Of a stretch of 64,000 nt of DNA, positions 24,401 to 35,500 are shown one piece after another. The translations under genes were made by a program, and so were the position numbers. Positions within the stretch are counted from its first letter, which is position 1. Every line of letters starts with the position of its first letter. The notes beneath the pieces are model-generated. The model did not search any database and was not told the origin of the DNA. It saw nothing but the letters and a program-made list of their open reading frames with translations. The stretch is from Tubulanus polymorphus (lineage: Eukaryota; Nemertea; Palaeonemertea; Tubulaniformes; Tubulanidae), in the NCBI RefSeq assembly GCF_964204645.1, contig NC_134035.1, positions 6,014,501 to 6,078,500 on the forward strand, in the 5' to 3' direction.

Positions 24401-27400
24401 CCGTTCTTCCTTTTCGATGCGACGTTTTGAATTAAATGAGATATTAATTGATTCATGAAATTTCAGATACCGGGTGGCCTAGCGTCGAGTGACGGCCGAC
24501 TGATAAAAGATGATCGAATTCTCGAAATAAATGGACAGGACGTTACGTACGGAACTCAGGAATTAGCCGCACAAATCATCCAGGTAAAACACCGCCCCTG
24601 GGCAAAAATACACTGTAATGTGGTTGGCATTTTGTGATTTTTAGAAAAGAAACTATGCGTCATAATTTACAACAATTAACTACCAGAGTGACTATTCAAT
24701 GCGTGGAATGGGTCTTTAAAAGAAGCTTAAGCGTGTTTGAAGCTGGGAGGGGGATCAGAATGGAGACGAAAGATTCAAAAAATTTAAATTTGAACATCTT
24801 TACCACCACCCAAATTGTAGCTGTTTTTAGCCACTTAATGCCTGAAGTCTCAGCTTTGTTTTGTTGCTCTGTCTGAATATTCAACTTCTAAATCGTAATC
24901 GGTGTCGATTTTGTTATGATTTTAGAGTAGTCCTGATAAAGTACAGTTCGTCGTATCGAGGAAAACACGACCTCAGACTCCTGATTTAATACGTTCTACC
25001 TCGACTGATTGTATCACTGATAGTATAGCTCTAGAACGTTCGTGTATTTACGATACAGCTCGACCGAGAGTCTGTAAAGAACGAACCGTGCAAATAAACA
25101 AAGTAAGTTTTTCAGCCTCGGCCGCTCTCAGCAGTGGGATAAATGTGTGAGTGGCAAGCTGGTTCGAGTCCTGCTAGCTGCTGCTTACAGCGTGTGGGCA
25201 ACACTTCAAAGGTAGTCGTCCCGTCGTGTGGTTATATGAATTATGTAAAACAAGATGAATGAAATGACGAAACAACATTTCGAGAGATCTTTTGGTAGCT
25301 TCTAATCACAATCAACAGTTTTTACGCCGAGCAAATTTCTAATCAGTTTCTGATAAAAGTCTGTGTATTCGTTCTCAAAGATCTCAGCTGTTAGAATTCA
25401 TAATTCATAACACACAAACTTAATGAAAACTGCCTCCAATGTGATAATTTCAAGATACCTTGATACTTTGATAATGGTATTTTCCTACACGAATAATGAT
25501 ATTTTGAAACAAATTGATATTTTTTTCTCGTTAAACAGGAGCCTTCTGAATCTCTGGGAATCAGTGTGGCCGGCGGTGTGGGCAGCGCTAGAGGTGATGT
25601 TCCAATATATATCACTAATATACAACCTCAAGGCTGCGTCGGACGATGTAAACAAATCAAGGTACGATACATTTATTCATCATTTTCATGAGATTAAGGA
25701 ATAATCTCTAGATGATCTGGGGGCGGTTTTATAGACTGGTATTACCTTTAACCCGGGGGCTAACTCAATTGATAATGAATTGAGTTAACCTCGGGTTAAA
25801 GGTAATACCAGTTTATTAAACCAGCCCTTGTATTGTATACATGGAAGGTGTTTGACTCACAATCGAGAGGTAGTGGGTTCAAACCCCAGTAAAACCAATC
25901 TATGCGGTAAGGACAGGACATAAATTACTCTGCTAAGATGAACTGAATTAATGAAGAAGGTAATATGATTTAAGAGTCAAACGTTAAACCAATTCTTGGA
26001 CGTATAGGATAGTTTAATAAATTACAGAGCATTAATCAGTTCTATTCTATTTTGTCGTTGTTTTCTATTCACAGAAAGGAGATATTTTACTATCGGTGAA
26101 TGGTTTAAATCTTGTTGGACTCACTCACACCGAGGCCGTTCGCGCTTTGAAATCTGGTGCAGATGCAAAATCTGTGATACTAAAAATAATCGAAGGTCCC
26201 GAAACGAATGATGGCATTTCTAACTTCACACCTTCCTGGACTTACTGGCTGATGTTACCCAAGTAAGTTGAATTTATTCAAATGACTGATACAGCACTTG
26301 CGCCAATAAGTAGATCTCATAAATCAGTAGATCTCATCAAGATCAACTTGTGGCTCAGGATCCAGTTCCACAGTTCTGAGTTTAATTTGACTCTAGAGTT
26401 AAAACATTGAAAATGAACTAACTTTAACTCGGGGTTAACTCTAACTCACAACTGTGGAACCGGGCCCAGGATATCTGTAGAGCTGCCTAACATTCATCAG
26501 TATTTTGTTACTATTTCTCCTGATAAATGCTGATCTTATTAGTTTGATGTGTACCTTAGGGTTTGACTGATAACTCTTTGAACTTGAACATTTTATTTCA
26601 TATTTTAATGAAAATGTTCCTGATTAAACCAAACTTGTTTCTGAGGTTTGCACTTTTCAGAGGATTGCAGCTTTGTATCTTGTGATTAACTGTATATCTC
26701 TATATCATTTTGGAATGTTTCATTTCATCCACTCAGTGCTTGTAAACATAGTAACAAGTTCATATCTAGATTTTAATTATGCAATTCTTTAAATTTGATT
26801 AATTATTTTGTAGACCGTGTCAGTTGGTAAAAACGATCGCTTTAACTCGTAATGTTGCCGGAAGTTTAGGATTCTCAATAGTCGGAGGAAATGATATGTG
26901 CTACGGAACTCAAGCGATACACGTTAAAACGATCGTACCGGGAACACCAGCTTGTTTGGACGGTCGATTGAGGTAGATATTCATCAGTTGGAATTATGAT
27001 TTAGGGGGGAGGGGCAGTCGCTGAGATAAGGGCTTTGGTTATCAAACCGAAATTGAGATTTCCTGTCACAGATTTGTGTAGTAGCTGTGTGATTAATTCT
27101 ATCTATGACTGGTCCGTCATTAATCCGGGGTTCATGGGTTTAAATATCGTCACAGAAGAATTATTATTTTAAGAATGGCTTTTCTTCGGTTTTTCATCAT
27201 GAGTGGGAAAAATTCTCGAACTCGCTAAAATAGTCCAGTCAGTGGGTTAAGGGATGAAAAAACCATAAGTCCTGGTTATTTAAAACTAGGGATGAGAACT
27301 CCCTGCTGATCCGCGTTTTTACGTGTTTACGGTCGTCAAGTATTATTAGGTTTTCCAATTCGCATAAATCGGGTGAGAAACTAATTAGGGGCAGCTGTAG

Positions 27401-27789
27401 TGAACCGAATTGCGACACAGACGATCTTGTCTTCTGGTACAGCATGTAGGCGCGCGTCAATTCTCCACTACTGATCGATATCGTTCTCAGACTAGAAAAA
27501 TTCATGAAATCTTTTCCAATTATGAGCATCGGCATCCACCAAATGACGCCTGTCCGAAATGACGGAAATCGTCGGCGCCTTTCGGATTTTAACCCGCCCC
27601 GTTCTCATCTCGCGTAAAACATCGATTTACATTTTTCGCCGTTTATTTTCTAGGTGCGGAGACATCATATTATCGGTGAACAACTATAGTTTAGGGGATA
27701 TAGCGCACACGCACGCCGTATCCCTACTGAAACACATCAAAGGAACCGTAGCGTTAAACGTCGTCTCGTGGCCGGGTACGCTCGTGTGA
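11063..27789 (+). CDS. LNX: LNX-family PDZ protein (ligand of Numb-X like), 15 coding exons, no RING
   Basis: Scaffold or ubiquitin-ligase-type protein. Coding exons: 11063-11241, 12370-12462, 12996-13111, 20647-20790, 23048-23154, 23292-23375, 23774-23903, 24022-24088, 24355-24385, 24467-24583, 24926-25102, 25539-25661, 26075-26262, 26814-26972, 27654-27789. All junctions are GT-AG and the phase closes throughout (1851 nt, 616 aa). Residues about 60-128 form a Cys/His TRAF-type zinc finger ([10 protein letters not shown], then CRGAVIEC). Four PDZ domains follow at roughly 187-272, 286-368, 410-495 and 523-612, with carboxylate-binding loops such as [10 protein letters not shown] and [10 protein letters not shown]. 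The linker [11 protein letters not shown] and the C-terminus VSWPGTLV closely match vertebrate LNX1/2. The ATG at 11063 follows an in-frame stop at 11018. Vertebrate LNX begins with a RING finger and carries an NPxY Numb-binding motif; neither is visible here. The N-terminal 60 residues are basic and unrecognised. The assignment is firm for the PDZ part and less so for exon 1. Confidence 0.9.
12486..12832. mobile_element. Non-autonomous DNA transposon (hAT-like MITE), LNX intron 2
   Basis: Begins CAGTGTTGCCAG and ends with its exact reverse complement CTGGCAACACTG, with further inverted similarity inside (AAATTTCC and TTTCCGG). CAGTGTTGCCAG is a common start for hAT-type MITEs. I could not find a matching target-site duplication. 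Open frames inside are incidental. Confidence 0.65.
13231..13506. mobile_element. MITE with CCGCGATCACAC inverted ends, LNX intron 3
   Basis: Ends CCGCGATCACAC and GTGTGATCGCGG are inverted copies. Subterminal GGCCCGGGCCAAATTGGCAC and GGCTCGGGCCCATTTGGCAC also mirror each other. A shorter member of the same family is at 55852-55993. No transposase is encoded. Confidence 0.75.
14682..14822. mobile_element. Palindromic MITE, GACTGGTTGCATAGTC type
   Basis: GACTGGTTGCATAGTCACGG and GACTGTGCAACTGGGC are imperfect inverted ends; ACTTAAGACCGGTCTAAGA is inverted by TTAGACCAGTCTTAAGA. Belongs to a loose set of palindromes in this window with a 'cCAGTT-CACAGT' start. Confidence 0.6.
15090..15269 (+). 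promoter_or_regulatory. Possible alternative non-coding first exon of the LNX gene
   Basis: A CpG- and GT-rich stretch inside the large intron after LNX exon 3 ends in AAAAAG followed by a strong donor (GTAAGA, from 15270). No long ORF crosses it, so it resembles a 5' UTR exon. Splicing from it to the exon at 20647 would allow initiation at the ATG at 20694 ([14 protein letters not shown]) and give an isoform with only the PDZ domains. This is inferred from the donor and base composition only. Vertebrate LNX1 is known to make RING-containing and RING-less forms from different starts. Confidence 0.3.
15634..15725. mobile_element. Palindromic MITE, CCCAGTTTTACAGACT type
   Basis: GCCCAGTTTTACAGACTTGC is inverted by CAGTCTGTAAAACTGGGC. 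Inside, ATTACCTTTAACCCAAGGGT also occurs, slightly changed, in the palindrome at 25727-25828. Confidence 0.7.
16236..16252 (+). repeat. Poly(C) run
   Basis: A single homopolymer of about 17 C; length is likely to be uncertain in the assembly. Confidence 0.8.
16718..16890 (+). repeat. Three units of a repeat ending in CCTAACCCTAGGT
   Basis: GGTGACCAGTGACATCACTGGT-like palindromic segments alternate with CCCTAACCCTAGGTC, about 60 bp per unit. The CCCTAA resemblance to telomere repeat is local only. Confidence 0.55.
17910..17970 (+). repeat. (GGGCT)n pentanucleotide repeat
   Basis: About nine GGGCT units with one interruption (GCTGTGTT). G-runs at regular spacing could form a quadruplex. Confidence 0.75.
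18820..19075 (+). repeat. Degenerate minisatellite around CCTGTCACACTGACAG
   Basis: About eight units carry TTCCTGTCACACTGACAG followed by GCATTCCCTGTA-like sequence, with variable length. TGTCA...TGACA makes each unit a small palindrome. Confidence 0.75.
19258..19640 (+). repeat. 31-bp minisatellite, about 12 copies
   Basis: The unit begins GACGAGGCAATCCTCGGGGT and ends AAGCCGAACAG. GAGGCAATCCTC is a hairpin, so every unit can fold. The centre is nearly identical; copies at both ends drift (GATGAGG... and GACCAAACAATCTTGG). Confidence 0.9.
19925..20190 (+). repeat. Degenerate GATATGGATA / GAGATAGTGATA repeat
   Basis: Short imperfect units of about 20-22 bp on a purine-rich strand, in the LNX intron before exon 4. 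Confidence 0.7.
21417..21453 (+). repeat. (CA)n(TA)n microsatellite
   Basis: CACACACACACA followed by about nine TA units. Confidence 0.9.
21821..21998 (+). mobile_element. MITE-like element with terminal inverted repeats and a central hammerhead-like hairpin
   Basis: The ends are inverted copies: GTAGAGAATCCCACACTGAT at the left and its reverse complement at 21979-21998. In the middle, TTATTCATTT (21886-21895) can pair with GAATGAATAA (21930-21939). Between them lie CTGAAGA (21896-21902), one extra T, a GACT...AGTC hairpin, GAAAC (21922-21926) and GTC (21927-21929). That is the order of a type I hammerhead ribozyme (CUGANGA, stem II, GAAA, GUC) closed by a stem I that extends towards 20 bp with one bulge. 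The extra T after the CTGANGA box is not canonical. The element lies in the LNX intron before PDZ1. Confidence 0.55.
23410..23740 (+). repeat. Dispersed repeat, CAGTATTTGTTA family (tandem half-copies)
   Basis: TTCAGTATTTGTT appears at about 23419 and 23612, the second followed by CCTGAGAAATGCTTGATATG and ACAGAAATATGAATGG. The same order recurs near 3850-3960, 26510-26560 and 53145-53265. Family identity is unknown. Confidence 0.5.
25727..25828. mobile_element. Near-perfect palindrome (MITE), LNX intron 12
   Basis: ACTGGTATTACCTTTAACCC is inverted by GGGTTAAAGGTAATACCAGT, and GCTAACTCAATT by AATTGAGTTAAC, around ATAATG. Related to the palindrome at 15634-15725. Confidence 0.75.
25845..25930 (+). 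repeat. Possible tRNA-derived SINE fragment
   Basis: TTTGACTCACAATCGAGAGG followed by TAGTGGGTTCAAACCCCAGT looks like the anticodon-arm to T-arm part of a tRNA, with a good polymerase III B box (GGTTCAAACCC). There is no acceptor-stem pairing partner, so it is not an intact tRNA. Confidence 0.4.
26355..26465. mobile_element. Palindromic MITE, CCAGTTCCACAGTTCTGAG type, LNX intron 13
   Basis: CAGTTCCACAGTTCTGAGTT is inverted by AACTCACAACTGTGGAACCG. Same family as 48105-48200 and, more distantly, 51665-51776. Confidence 0.7.
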
Positions 27790-28995
27790 TCTACCGGTTA
27801 CATCGTCATTAATCTCCGCGTCGAAGAAACTCAGTATGGAAAATTGTCTCGTGACATTCGACAGCTGCCTGGAACCAATTTACCGAATTACAGAAATATT
27901 TATTCCTTAAATCGCAAACTGAATCATGAAAAAGTCGTTGATCTAATTGGATCAATATGAATTTATTTTTTCGTCTCGAGACTCTCTTTAAATTGATATT
28001 TAAATTACAAATGATTATTCAAGGGAATCATTGAGACAATTGAACCGGTGAAGTTGCAATATTTACACAGTCATTTTGCTTGTGTAGTGCGTAAGGCGTT
28101 GTATATTAATAATTGATTGCGCTCAGTTTTTTGTGAGTATTTTGATAAAACTCGAATGATGAGAAATGATGTTTGATCGTTGTATTGTTGTATATAGTAT
28201 GTTTTTATCGGGAGGTTTTGTACAGTAGTGTACATTTTTATCCATAAGTACATGTATACGCTATGTACGGTATCTCGGATGTGTTCATGCCATTTTTCCG
28301 TATGAATGGATTGCAAATGATTTGCACAAGTTGCATTTTACAGTTTTTCAAAAACGCTATATACCGCGTGTCGCATGGTAAGCTGGGCTTGCGGTGAATA
28401 GTTCTGCTGTTGTAATGGAACTTAATTTATAATCAAAACTCAAAACTCTGGTTGGAAATTTTTGAAATACCTAAGACTGGTCTTGAATCTAAACCTGACT
28501 GTGTCAAATCTCAAAAGTGGTCTATTAATCATAAGACTTGTCTTTAGTTGTTAGACTGGCTATATCGAATCAAGATGGTCTTTAGTTGTATCTAGTGAAG
28601 ACTCTGGCTGTAAGAATATACTTCAAATATAAATAAGTCAGAACTGCAGTTATGGTTGAAGGGATTGGGTAGGTCTTGGGTGGTGTCGCTTGTGAATAGT
28701 GTAAGAGTTATGAACTAGTCGTAATCTGTGTGTGATTTGTAAAGTATTGAATGAATCTACGAACATGTGCATGATTCACATCAACTTTCTATCAGAAAAC
28801 CATTCCATGGAAAATCAAAACGATTCAGTCGATGTCTAGAAAGACCTCGTTATTCTGTGGAAAAATCCTCATTCACATCGATTCATCTGGTGGCGAGTTC
28901 TACAAATTGGAGTTGGAATCTTTCTGAATTTACTGCGTTAAGGTATCAATGTGTAGAAAGTTGCATTGTTGTAGAGTAGAGGTTGTACTGTATTC

Positions 28996-29001
28996 AATAA
29001 A
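28996..29001 (+). terminator. Likely LNX polyadenylation signal AATAAA
   Basis: AATAAA lies about 1.2 kb after the LNX stop codon, in a stretch with no competing coding features. It would give a 3' UTR of about 1.2 kb. Position and motif are the only support. Confidence 0.5.
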
Positions 29002-29186
29002 AGCTGCCACAAAGAGTGAATGAATGAATCAAAGAGTCTTACATCGTCAAAATATCAAATGGTTTTTATTGATTGATTTACTAAGTTATTTATTTATTTA
29101 TTTTTACGTATATAAACGACATAAACAGTATCTCTCTATTTCATGATTATTTAAACGTAATTGAAAAATAATTGTGAGCATACTCT

Positions 29187-29410
29187 GTAGTGTTGATCCC
29201 ACTAGTGCTGATCACTCTGTAGTGTTGATCACTTTGTAGTGTTGATCACTCGGTAGTGCTGATCACTCTGTAGTGTTCATCGCACTGTAGTGCTGATCTA
29301 CCCATGGACGTATAATCTAGTTTATACGTCCATGATCTACCTGATCACACTGTTGATCACTGATCACTCTATAGTGCTGATCAGTCTGTGGTGTTGATCA
29401 GTAGCGCTGA
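29187..29410 (+). repeat. TGATCACTCTGTAGTGTTGATCAC minisatellite
   Basis: About ten units of 17-18 bp built from CTGTAGTG(T/C)TGATCAC. A short palindrome (TGGACGTATAATCTAGTTTA with TACGTCCA) interrupts it near 29305-29331. Confidence 0.8.
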
Positions 29411-29464
29411 TGAAGGTTGTGAGAATATTAGATGTAGTGAATTTTTATATCTGAATTCATCAAT

Positions 29465-29468
29465 GATG

Positions 29469-29510
<42 letters not shown>

Positions 29511-29512
29511 CA
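29465..29512. repeat. (TA)n palindrome flanked by TGTATGTG / CACATACA
   Basis: A run of about 17 TA units with matching inverted flanks, so the whole block is self-complementary. Confidence 0.85.
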
Positions 29513-29519
29513 TGATTAT

Positions 29520-32500
29520 ATATTGTAAATAAGTTTTTACCTATGGATACTATTTTTGAATGTAGCGTATATTCTATTCTGAGATAGCTGATAGCTGTTC
29601 ATAAACTTAAAAGGCACAAATTTTGAAGAGATTATTGCGGTGACGACCTACGCTTACGAATTACATCTTCGATTAATAGAATTGCTTCGGTAATTAATGT
29701 CTGCATCGCTTTATTTCATCGGACGCCATTGTTTTATATTCTCGAATGCTGGAACGTAGATTCATATGAAGTGCCAACAATTTGTACAGAATTGAAATGA
29801 ATTGTATGCTTTGATTGGAGAAAGTAAAATTTATTTGTTTTCGTATTGATGATACGGCTGGATCCAGAGAGGTATTCCCCATTGTAACTGAACTTGAAGT
29901 CATCATTTCAAAAAGAATTGACCTACACAAGTACTGAACGGTGAAGCCCTGTGCCACAATGATGAAATGAATTCGCCAGAATATATTCTTGAAGCTGAAC
30001 TGAATATTAAAACACCTGTGGAACCAGGCAATGGATGATGTGCCGGGATTTTCCAAAATTTTATTTGAACTTATGAGAAAGATTAAAGAGCATTTAATGA
30101 GATGTGTGTTAAGAAAAAAACTCATTTGACAGATTTGAGTTCGTGCATAAAGTTCCTTGGATCCATGTCATTCTACATATTACTTCGAAATTTTATTTTT
30201 TGTCGACTAAGAAGTTTCACGATTATAATCAAAACTATTTACCACTGCCTCTTAGTCTTATGAGAAGATTGTTAGGGTTTTTTGTTGCTGTTGTGTTCCT
30301 CGACCCTTCCACGAGGGAATTGTAACGAGTCTTTTATATCAATATTGTCGCCAAGTTTGTTCCGCTATTTCTAAGATTATCAATGAATATTTTTGTAAAT
30401 CGTGTGGAAAAGTATTTAATGAAGGAAGGAAGGACGGATAGTCAATCTGTGGTGTTGGTAGTGAAATGTTCTGCTTGTGAACCACAGCAGCTTAAAAAGT
30501 TAAACTAGGTACCGGTGTGGAGGTTTGTCACAGAAGTCTGTTCCACCGTGCTGGTTAAGATCTGGCATAAATAGAATAAATAGGTTAGGAAGTCAGGAAA
30601 ATGTGTTGGTACGAGTAAGTCAAAAGTCTTGAGTTCGCCATGTCCCCCAAGTAAGGCGAGTTTTTACTGTACGATGTAGAGGCATTTTCAATTATTTCAA
30701 CTTCCGAGTCAAGTAAAATCACATTTTATCGAACTGACACGAGTGAGCTAATAATGTCTTAACATTTATATGAATTTCTATCTGTGAATAGTTTTAAACT
30801 ATATCAGTGCAGATTATTTTGTAATTTGCTTTTTCAATCAGTAGTAAACATCGTCAGACGTTCGAGATTCTTAAATCGAAGCTTCTCTTCTGTTCAACAG
30901 CCAATCACGTATATTTGTAACATTAATGTCAATAAATTCATCTGTTACATAAAAACTTGTTTATTATGTTGATTACATTGACAAACACGAAACAGCTTGT
31001 GGACTTAGTCACTGTGGGTGACATTCTAAATTCAATGAAATCCTATCTATCTTGTATTTGTTTCTGATCTCATTTCCACAAAGTAAACAGTCGTTCTTCC
31101 AACCTGCAGCACGAGTGTCAACTGATGATGTAGTTTCCTGCATGTCTTTTGTCTTTAATGAATATTTTACTACTCTAGATGAAAGTGGACACAAATCTGA
31201 TCAGGTCTGTACGTCTTGGTCCGACTTGAAGCAAAATTTGATGGGTGGTCCACATGCAACGTTTTTTGTCCAGATTGCATGGACAAAAAAGTCCCATCAG
31301 TCTCGAATGGCTACGATTCGGAGAATATTCTCAGACTTAAAAACAATTGCTGGAAACTACTCAACTTGAATTGTAGTAGAATTTGTTTCATAAGAGTAAA
31401 TTAGGGTATTTACATTTTAATTGGGGAGAGGACAATAGTAGTTTGTATTCTACATTGATTATTTACTCGTGAAATATATCACAGAAGGAAAGAAGTGCAA
31501 GTTTATTCAATGTTTCGGATGAATGATCATTAAAAAATGATAATGAATGATTTCATTCTATTTTAAATCGGTACAAAATAATTGAAAAGCAAGTTTTCTA
31601 AGATCGATAAGGGAGTTTTTTTGCTAAAACATATAAAGAATATCATAACCTATAAAAATATAGAAATAACATTCAAAATTGAATAAGGATTCATAGTTTA
31701 TTAGAATTAGGCACTATAATAGAGACATTTATAATCTGCACAAGTGTTACATATTCGCCATACTTATTGATGTCAAATAGATAGATATAATGAACCATCG
31801 GAATACAACCTTTTCTTTAGCGGCAGTTTGTTAGGTTATACCGCAGATGTGTATATATCATCAGCACTGTGATCCATCAATGGCATTTGAATCAAATCGA
31901 AAAAGAACAACCAATGACCATATCTTACTTGTCTTTTATTGAGCATTTTCTAAATCATTATTTCTTTTAACAGCTTATCGTAGCATAGATCAATTATTTA
32001 ATTCTCAAACTAGTTTAGAAATTTTATTAGAGAACATTAATTTCAAATATCTCGACTAATCATTACATAATCAATCTACATGATAATAAATACATGATGA
32101 ATAATGAACTGAAAGTTTGCCTCTTGCCCGCACTAGCGCCGAGGTGCCATCTTGGTAGAGATCGTGATAGAACAACCCCGGTACTAGAGTATCAAAATAA
32201 GTTCTAAATTTGATCGGTGAATTTTCAGTATCTCCTTATTCTAAGGGTTTTACAATTGTTTTAAGTGCTGACTAATAAATACCCTAAAGCGCGGTAAATA
32301 ATTAGAAATTTTTTGAAAAATTCCAGCCCATTTCATCAAATAACAGGCATCCACTTTCACGCATCCACACCGCGGTGCCGTGTATCGTTAGTAACTTATA
32401 TGTTACTGTATTTGACAGGTGCTACCATCTTTCATTAGAGATAAAAACTTATTTACGAATTACATCACTTGCGGTGCACTAGCGAAGTCAATCGCTGATT

Positions 32501-32541
32501 TATACACCGCACTGTGGTGTAGACACACTTAATCATCCACA
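29520..32541. other. Intergenic, with likely FBXO30 3' UTR at the right
   Basis: AT-rich. Open frames at 29694-30125 (-), 31009-31194 (-) and 31052-31369 (+) show no domain I recognise; the 31009-31194 frame contains CLLCGNEIRN, possibly a transposon scrap. The stretch 32023-32541 is probably the 3' UTR of FBXO30. Confidence 0.4.
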
Positions 32542-35500
32542 TTAATCAACTACATCATCGAAATTCAAACTAGCATACTGTGTTTCTAAATCAGAATTCT
32601 GCATTTCTTCGGCCTGAGCGAACAGTTTATCGATAATATCCACCGGCAGTTCACCGGTCATCGGAAACAAATATGGCCGCTTACGAATTAAACGCTTGTT
32701 GAATAAGCATTGTTTCAAGTGTTCCCCAATCGGTTGATAGTCAGTGAACTTCCATTCGTCAACAGGAGTGAAAACCGTACTGAAAAACCACCTCTGAAAA
32801 TATAAAACATAGGCTACAGTTCAATCTATCTCTTTACCGAGATAAAACAAGATCATTTAACCCTTAAGTAACTGTTATACCCTTTCAGTGCATCTGCACT
32901 GTAGTGCAGTGTATAAATTGGTGATGGACTTAAGCTAGTATGCCGCATCGCAGTGTATAGATGTTATCAGTAGTTAGTTTTTAGCCCACTTGGGACTTAA
33001 GTCCCAGCGGCCTATTGCGCTCACCTGTCGTCCGTCGTCCATCTGTGCGTAGGCAGAATCCAGTTATTTTGGGAAGTTTTGAAGACGCTTCAATGAATCG
33101 TCTTTATATTTGGTTTGTACATGTTTCTACCCTAGATACACCTTCTGCCCGAAAACTGGCCCAGTCAGAATCAAGATGGCCCCCTGGCAGCCATTGTTGT
33201 TCGCCAAAACGAGCACTTTTTACATATTTGTTAAGTTTTCAAAGTAAATTTTGAAAACCCTTTGATCAACATCTTGATCTTCACATAAGTTTGTATCCTT
33301 CCATGGTGCATCAGCATGAGATAAATTGGGCCTGGCGTCCCTGGATCCCTAGCTATCTCGATTGAAAGATGGCAGCACCTGTCAGTGAGATATTAGCAAC
33401 TAACGATACAGCGGCGTAGCAGTATGCCTGTGTTATTCAACACACTGGGGTGGATATATTTTTTAAATTTTCTCCTGCACTTTCGGGTATTAATTAGTCA
33501 GCACTGAAAGGGTTTTAATCTATTCGCGAATCTATTCATCACCTTAAATGCAATTTTCCATACGATTTTATCATTAGGCGCTTGCTCTCTCTCCCAGTGC
33601 GGGATCACAATTCCTCGGTCTTCCAGAACTGAACAACAAACGTCTCGTAGTAAATGATTCGTCATCGCGAGATTATTCAGACTAAAACCGTCTAAATACC
33701 TGTCAGGAAATAAGAGTAAAATATGGTCATATATGAAAAATACCGATGAATGAAAAATAGAAATGCTTCCCTGAGCGAGTGGTTTGTTCAATGTTTCAAG
33801 GATGTAGGACTTAAATATTAGCTGAAGGAAACATGAAACTAAAAGTCTGGGTCCAGTAGCACAAGTCATGACTTCAATAACAGTCAGTCTTAAATTTTAA
33901 GACTTTCTTCCAAGATCTAGGGATCATTCATATATTGCGTACACATAAAATTTGAATTTTTCAACCCCCCATGCACACACAATCGGCCATTTTTTCATAA
34001 ACATTAAGCATTACAGTATGCAATTGCACTTACCCCTCCTCCCATTGCGTACGTACCAATGAATGACCCCCTACTTAAAGCCTTGACTTTGCAACTGATC
34101 AATTTTTTTCCACAATAAGAACCCACGATAATATATTCAGATGAAAGGCAGAACTTTATTTTGTAAGGAGCCGACATCGATTCTCCAGTGAAACTCGTAC
34201 CTGGTTAAGTATCTGAGCACCTCGAATGGAAGAGTCGTTAAGGTCGAGTCTCTGCCCGAAGTTTTAACAGGCGATTTACTGGGGCGATGTAAGTGTACGT
34301 TAGACGCGAAGTTATACGAAGTATAGATTTCCGGAGTCGACTCCTTTGAACGCGAAGGACTCCGCGATCGACTCCTCGACGGTCCGCGGGTCGATTTATA
34401 ATCGTCGCAGTAACCGTTACTTCGACCGCCGCCAGACGGCGCCGGCAGCGATTCAATCGAATCATCCGCGACGACCGAGGTTTTAATTCCGAAACTTTCC
34501 AACGTCTGGCTATAAACGACCGTCGAATCGTTGGGCGCGGGTTGAAACCGACGGAACGAATACGTACAGCCGTACTGAGCGAGGGGACATCTCTGTTCCA
34601 TCCAGCCGTTTATACCCGAGTGAACGTCGCAGTGAACGTTCTTAAAATGCCAGGCGTATTCGTCGCGTCTGAACTGTTGAGCGCACAGAAACGTATACAT
34701 CGAACACGGCTTCGCTTGATATCTCGTTATAGATTCGATATACAAATCTAAACCTAGTAACTCGTTCAGAATCATCTCCATATTAGGAGGAGGTTTCGGC
34801 ACCTCAACTTCGGACAGAGTTTCCTCAGTATTCGTATCCACAGCCGTCAGATCCCTAACATCATTTTTAAGATCCGGCGATAAATCGAATCTTCGATCGG
34901 TTTTTATTGTATCATCAGCACAAACAGCACCATTTTGAATTTCACAATTACGATTGTCTTTTATCATACCAGGCAAAGCAAGCTCGGTATCTCCGGGATC
35001 GGCATCTGCAGAACATTCTCCGGGACTCTCCGGCCCATCGTGGGAAGGATCTCCCAGACTCACCGGCCCACCATGGGAACATTCTCCAGGACACACCGGC
35101 CCGCCGTGGGAAGGTTCTCCCAGACTCACCGGCCCGCCGTGGGTAGGTTCTCCCGGACTCACTGGCTCCTCGTTCCCAGTCTGTTCATCATTCAAATTAT
35201 CACAGAAACTATAATCATTTAAACTTCCCGAGTTGCTATGTGCACTAGTCGCCTCATTCTCCGGTATATCCTCTAAAGCGGTATCGGGACTGGTCAAGGT
35301 CGCGTGGATCGCAGTATTGATGGCGACCGTCAAACTCTCCGTGGTCTGCATCGTCGCGCGGTATAATTTACTACAGATACTACGCTGTAACCCGGGCGGC
35401 ATTTTAGCGCGTTCCCACGGCGAGTCGCTCTCGTCCTCCGACACCGTACGCGACGTATCGTTCGACGCCGGGTCGGTGTCGCCCCCTAGCGAATCGTCTC

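Noticed and set aside
25110-25180. tRNA gene around GGTTCGAGTCC
   Set aside because: A B-box-like motif is present but there is no acceptor stem or clear D arm.
27239-27535. 98-residue minus-strand ORF in the last LNX intron
   Set aside because: Reads somewhat like protein but has no recognisable domain, no splice context and no companion exons; not enough to call a gene.
31009-31369. Overlapping ORFs, one with CLLCGNEIRN
   Set aside because: Too short and without matching flanks; at most a scrap of an old element.
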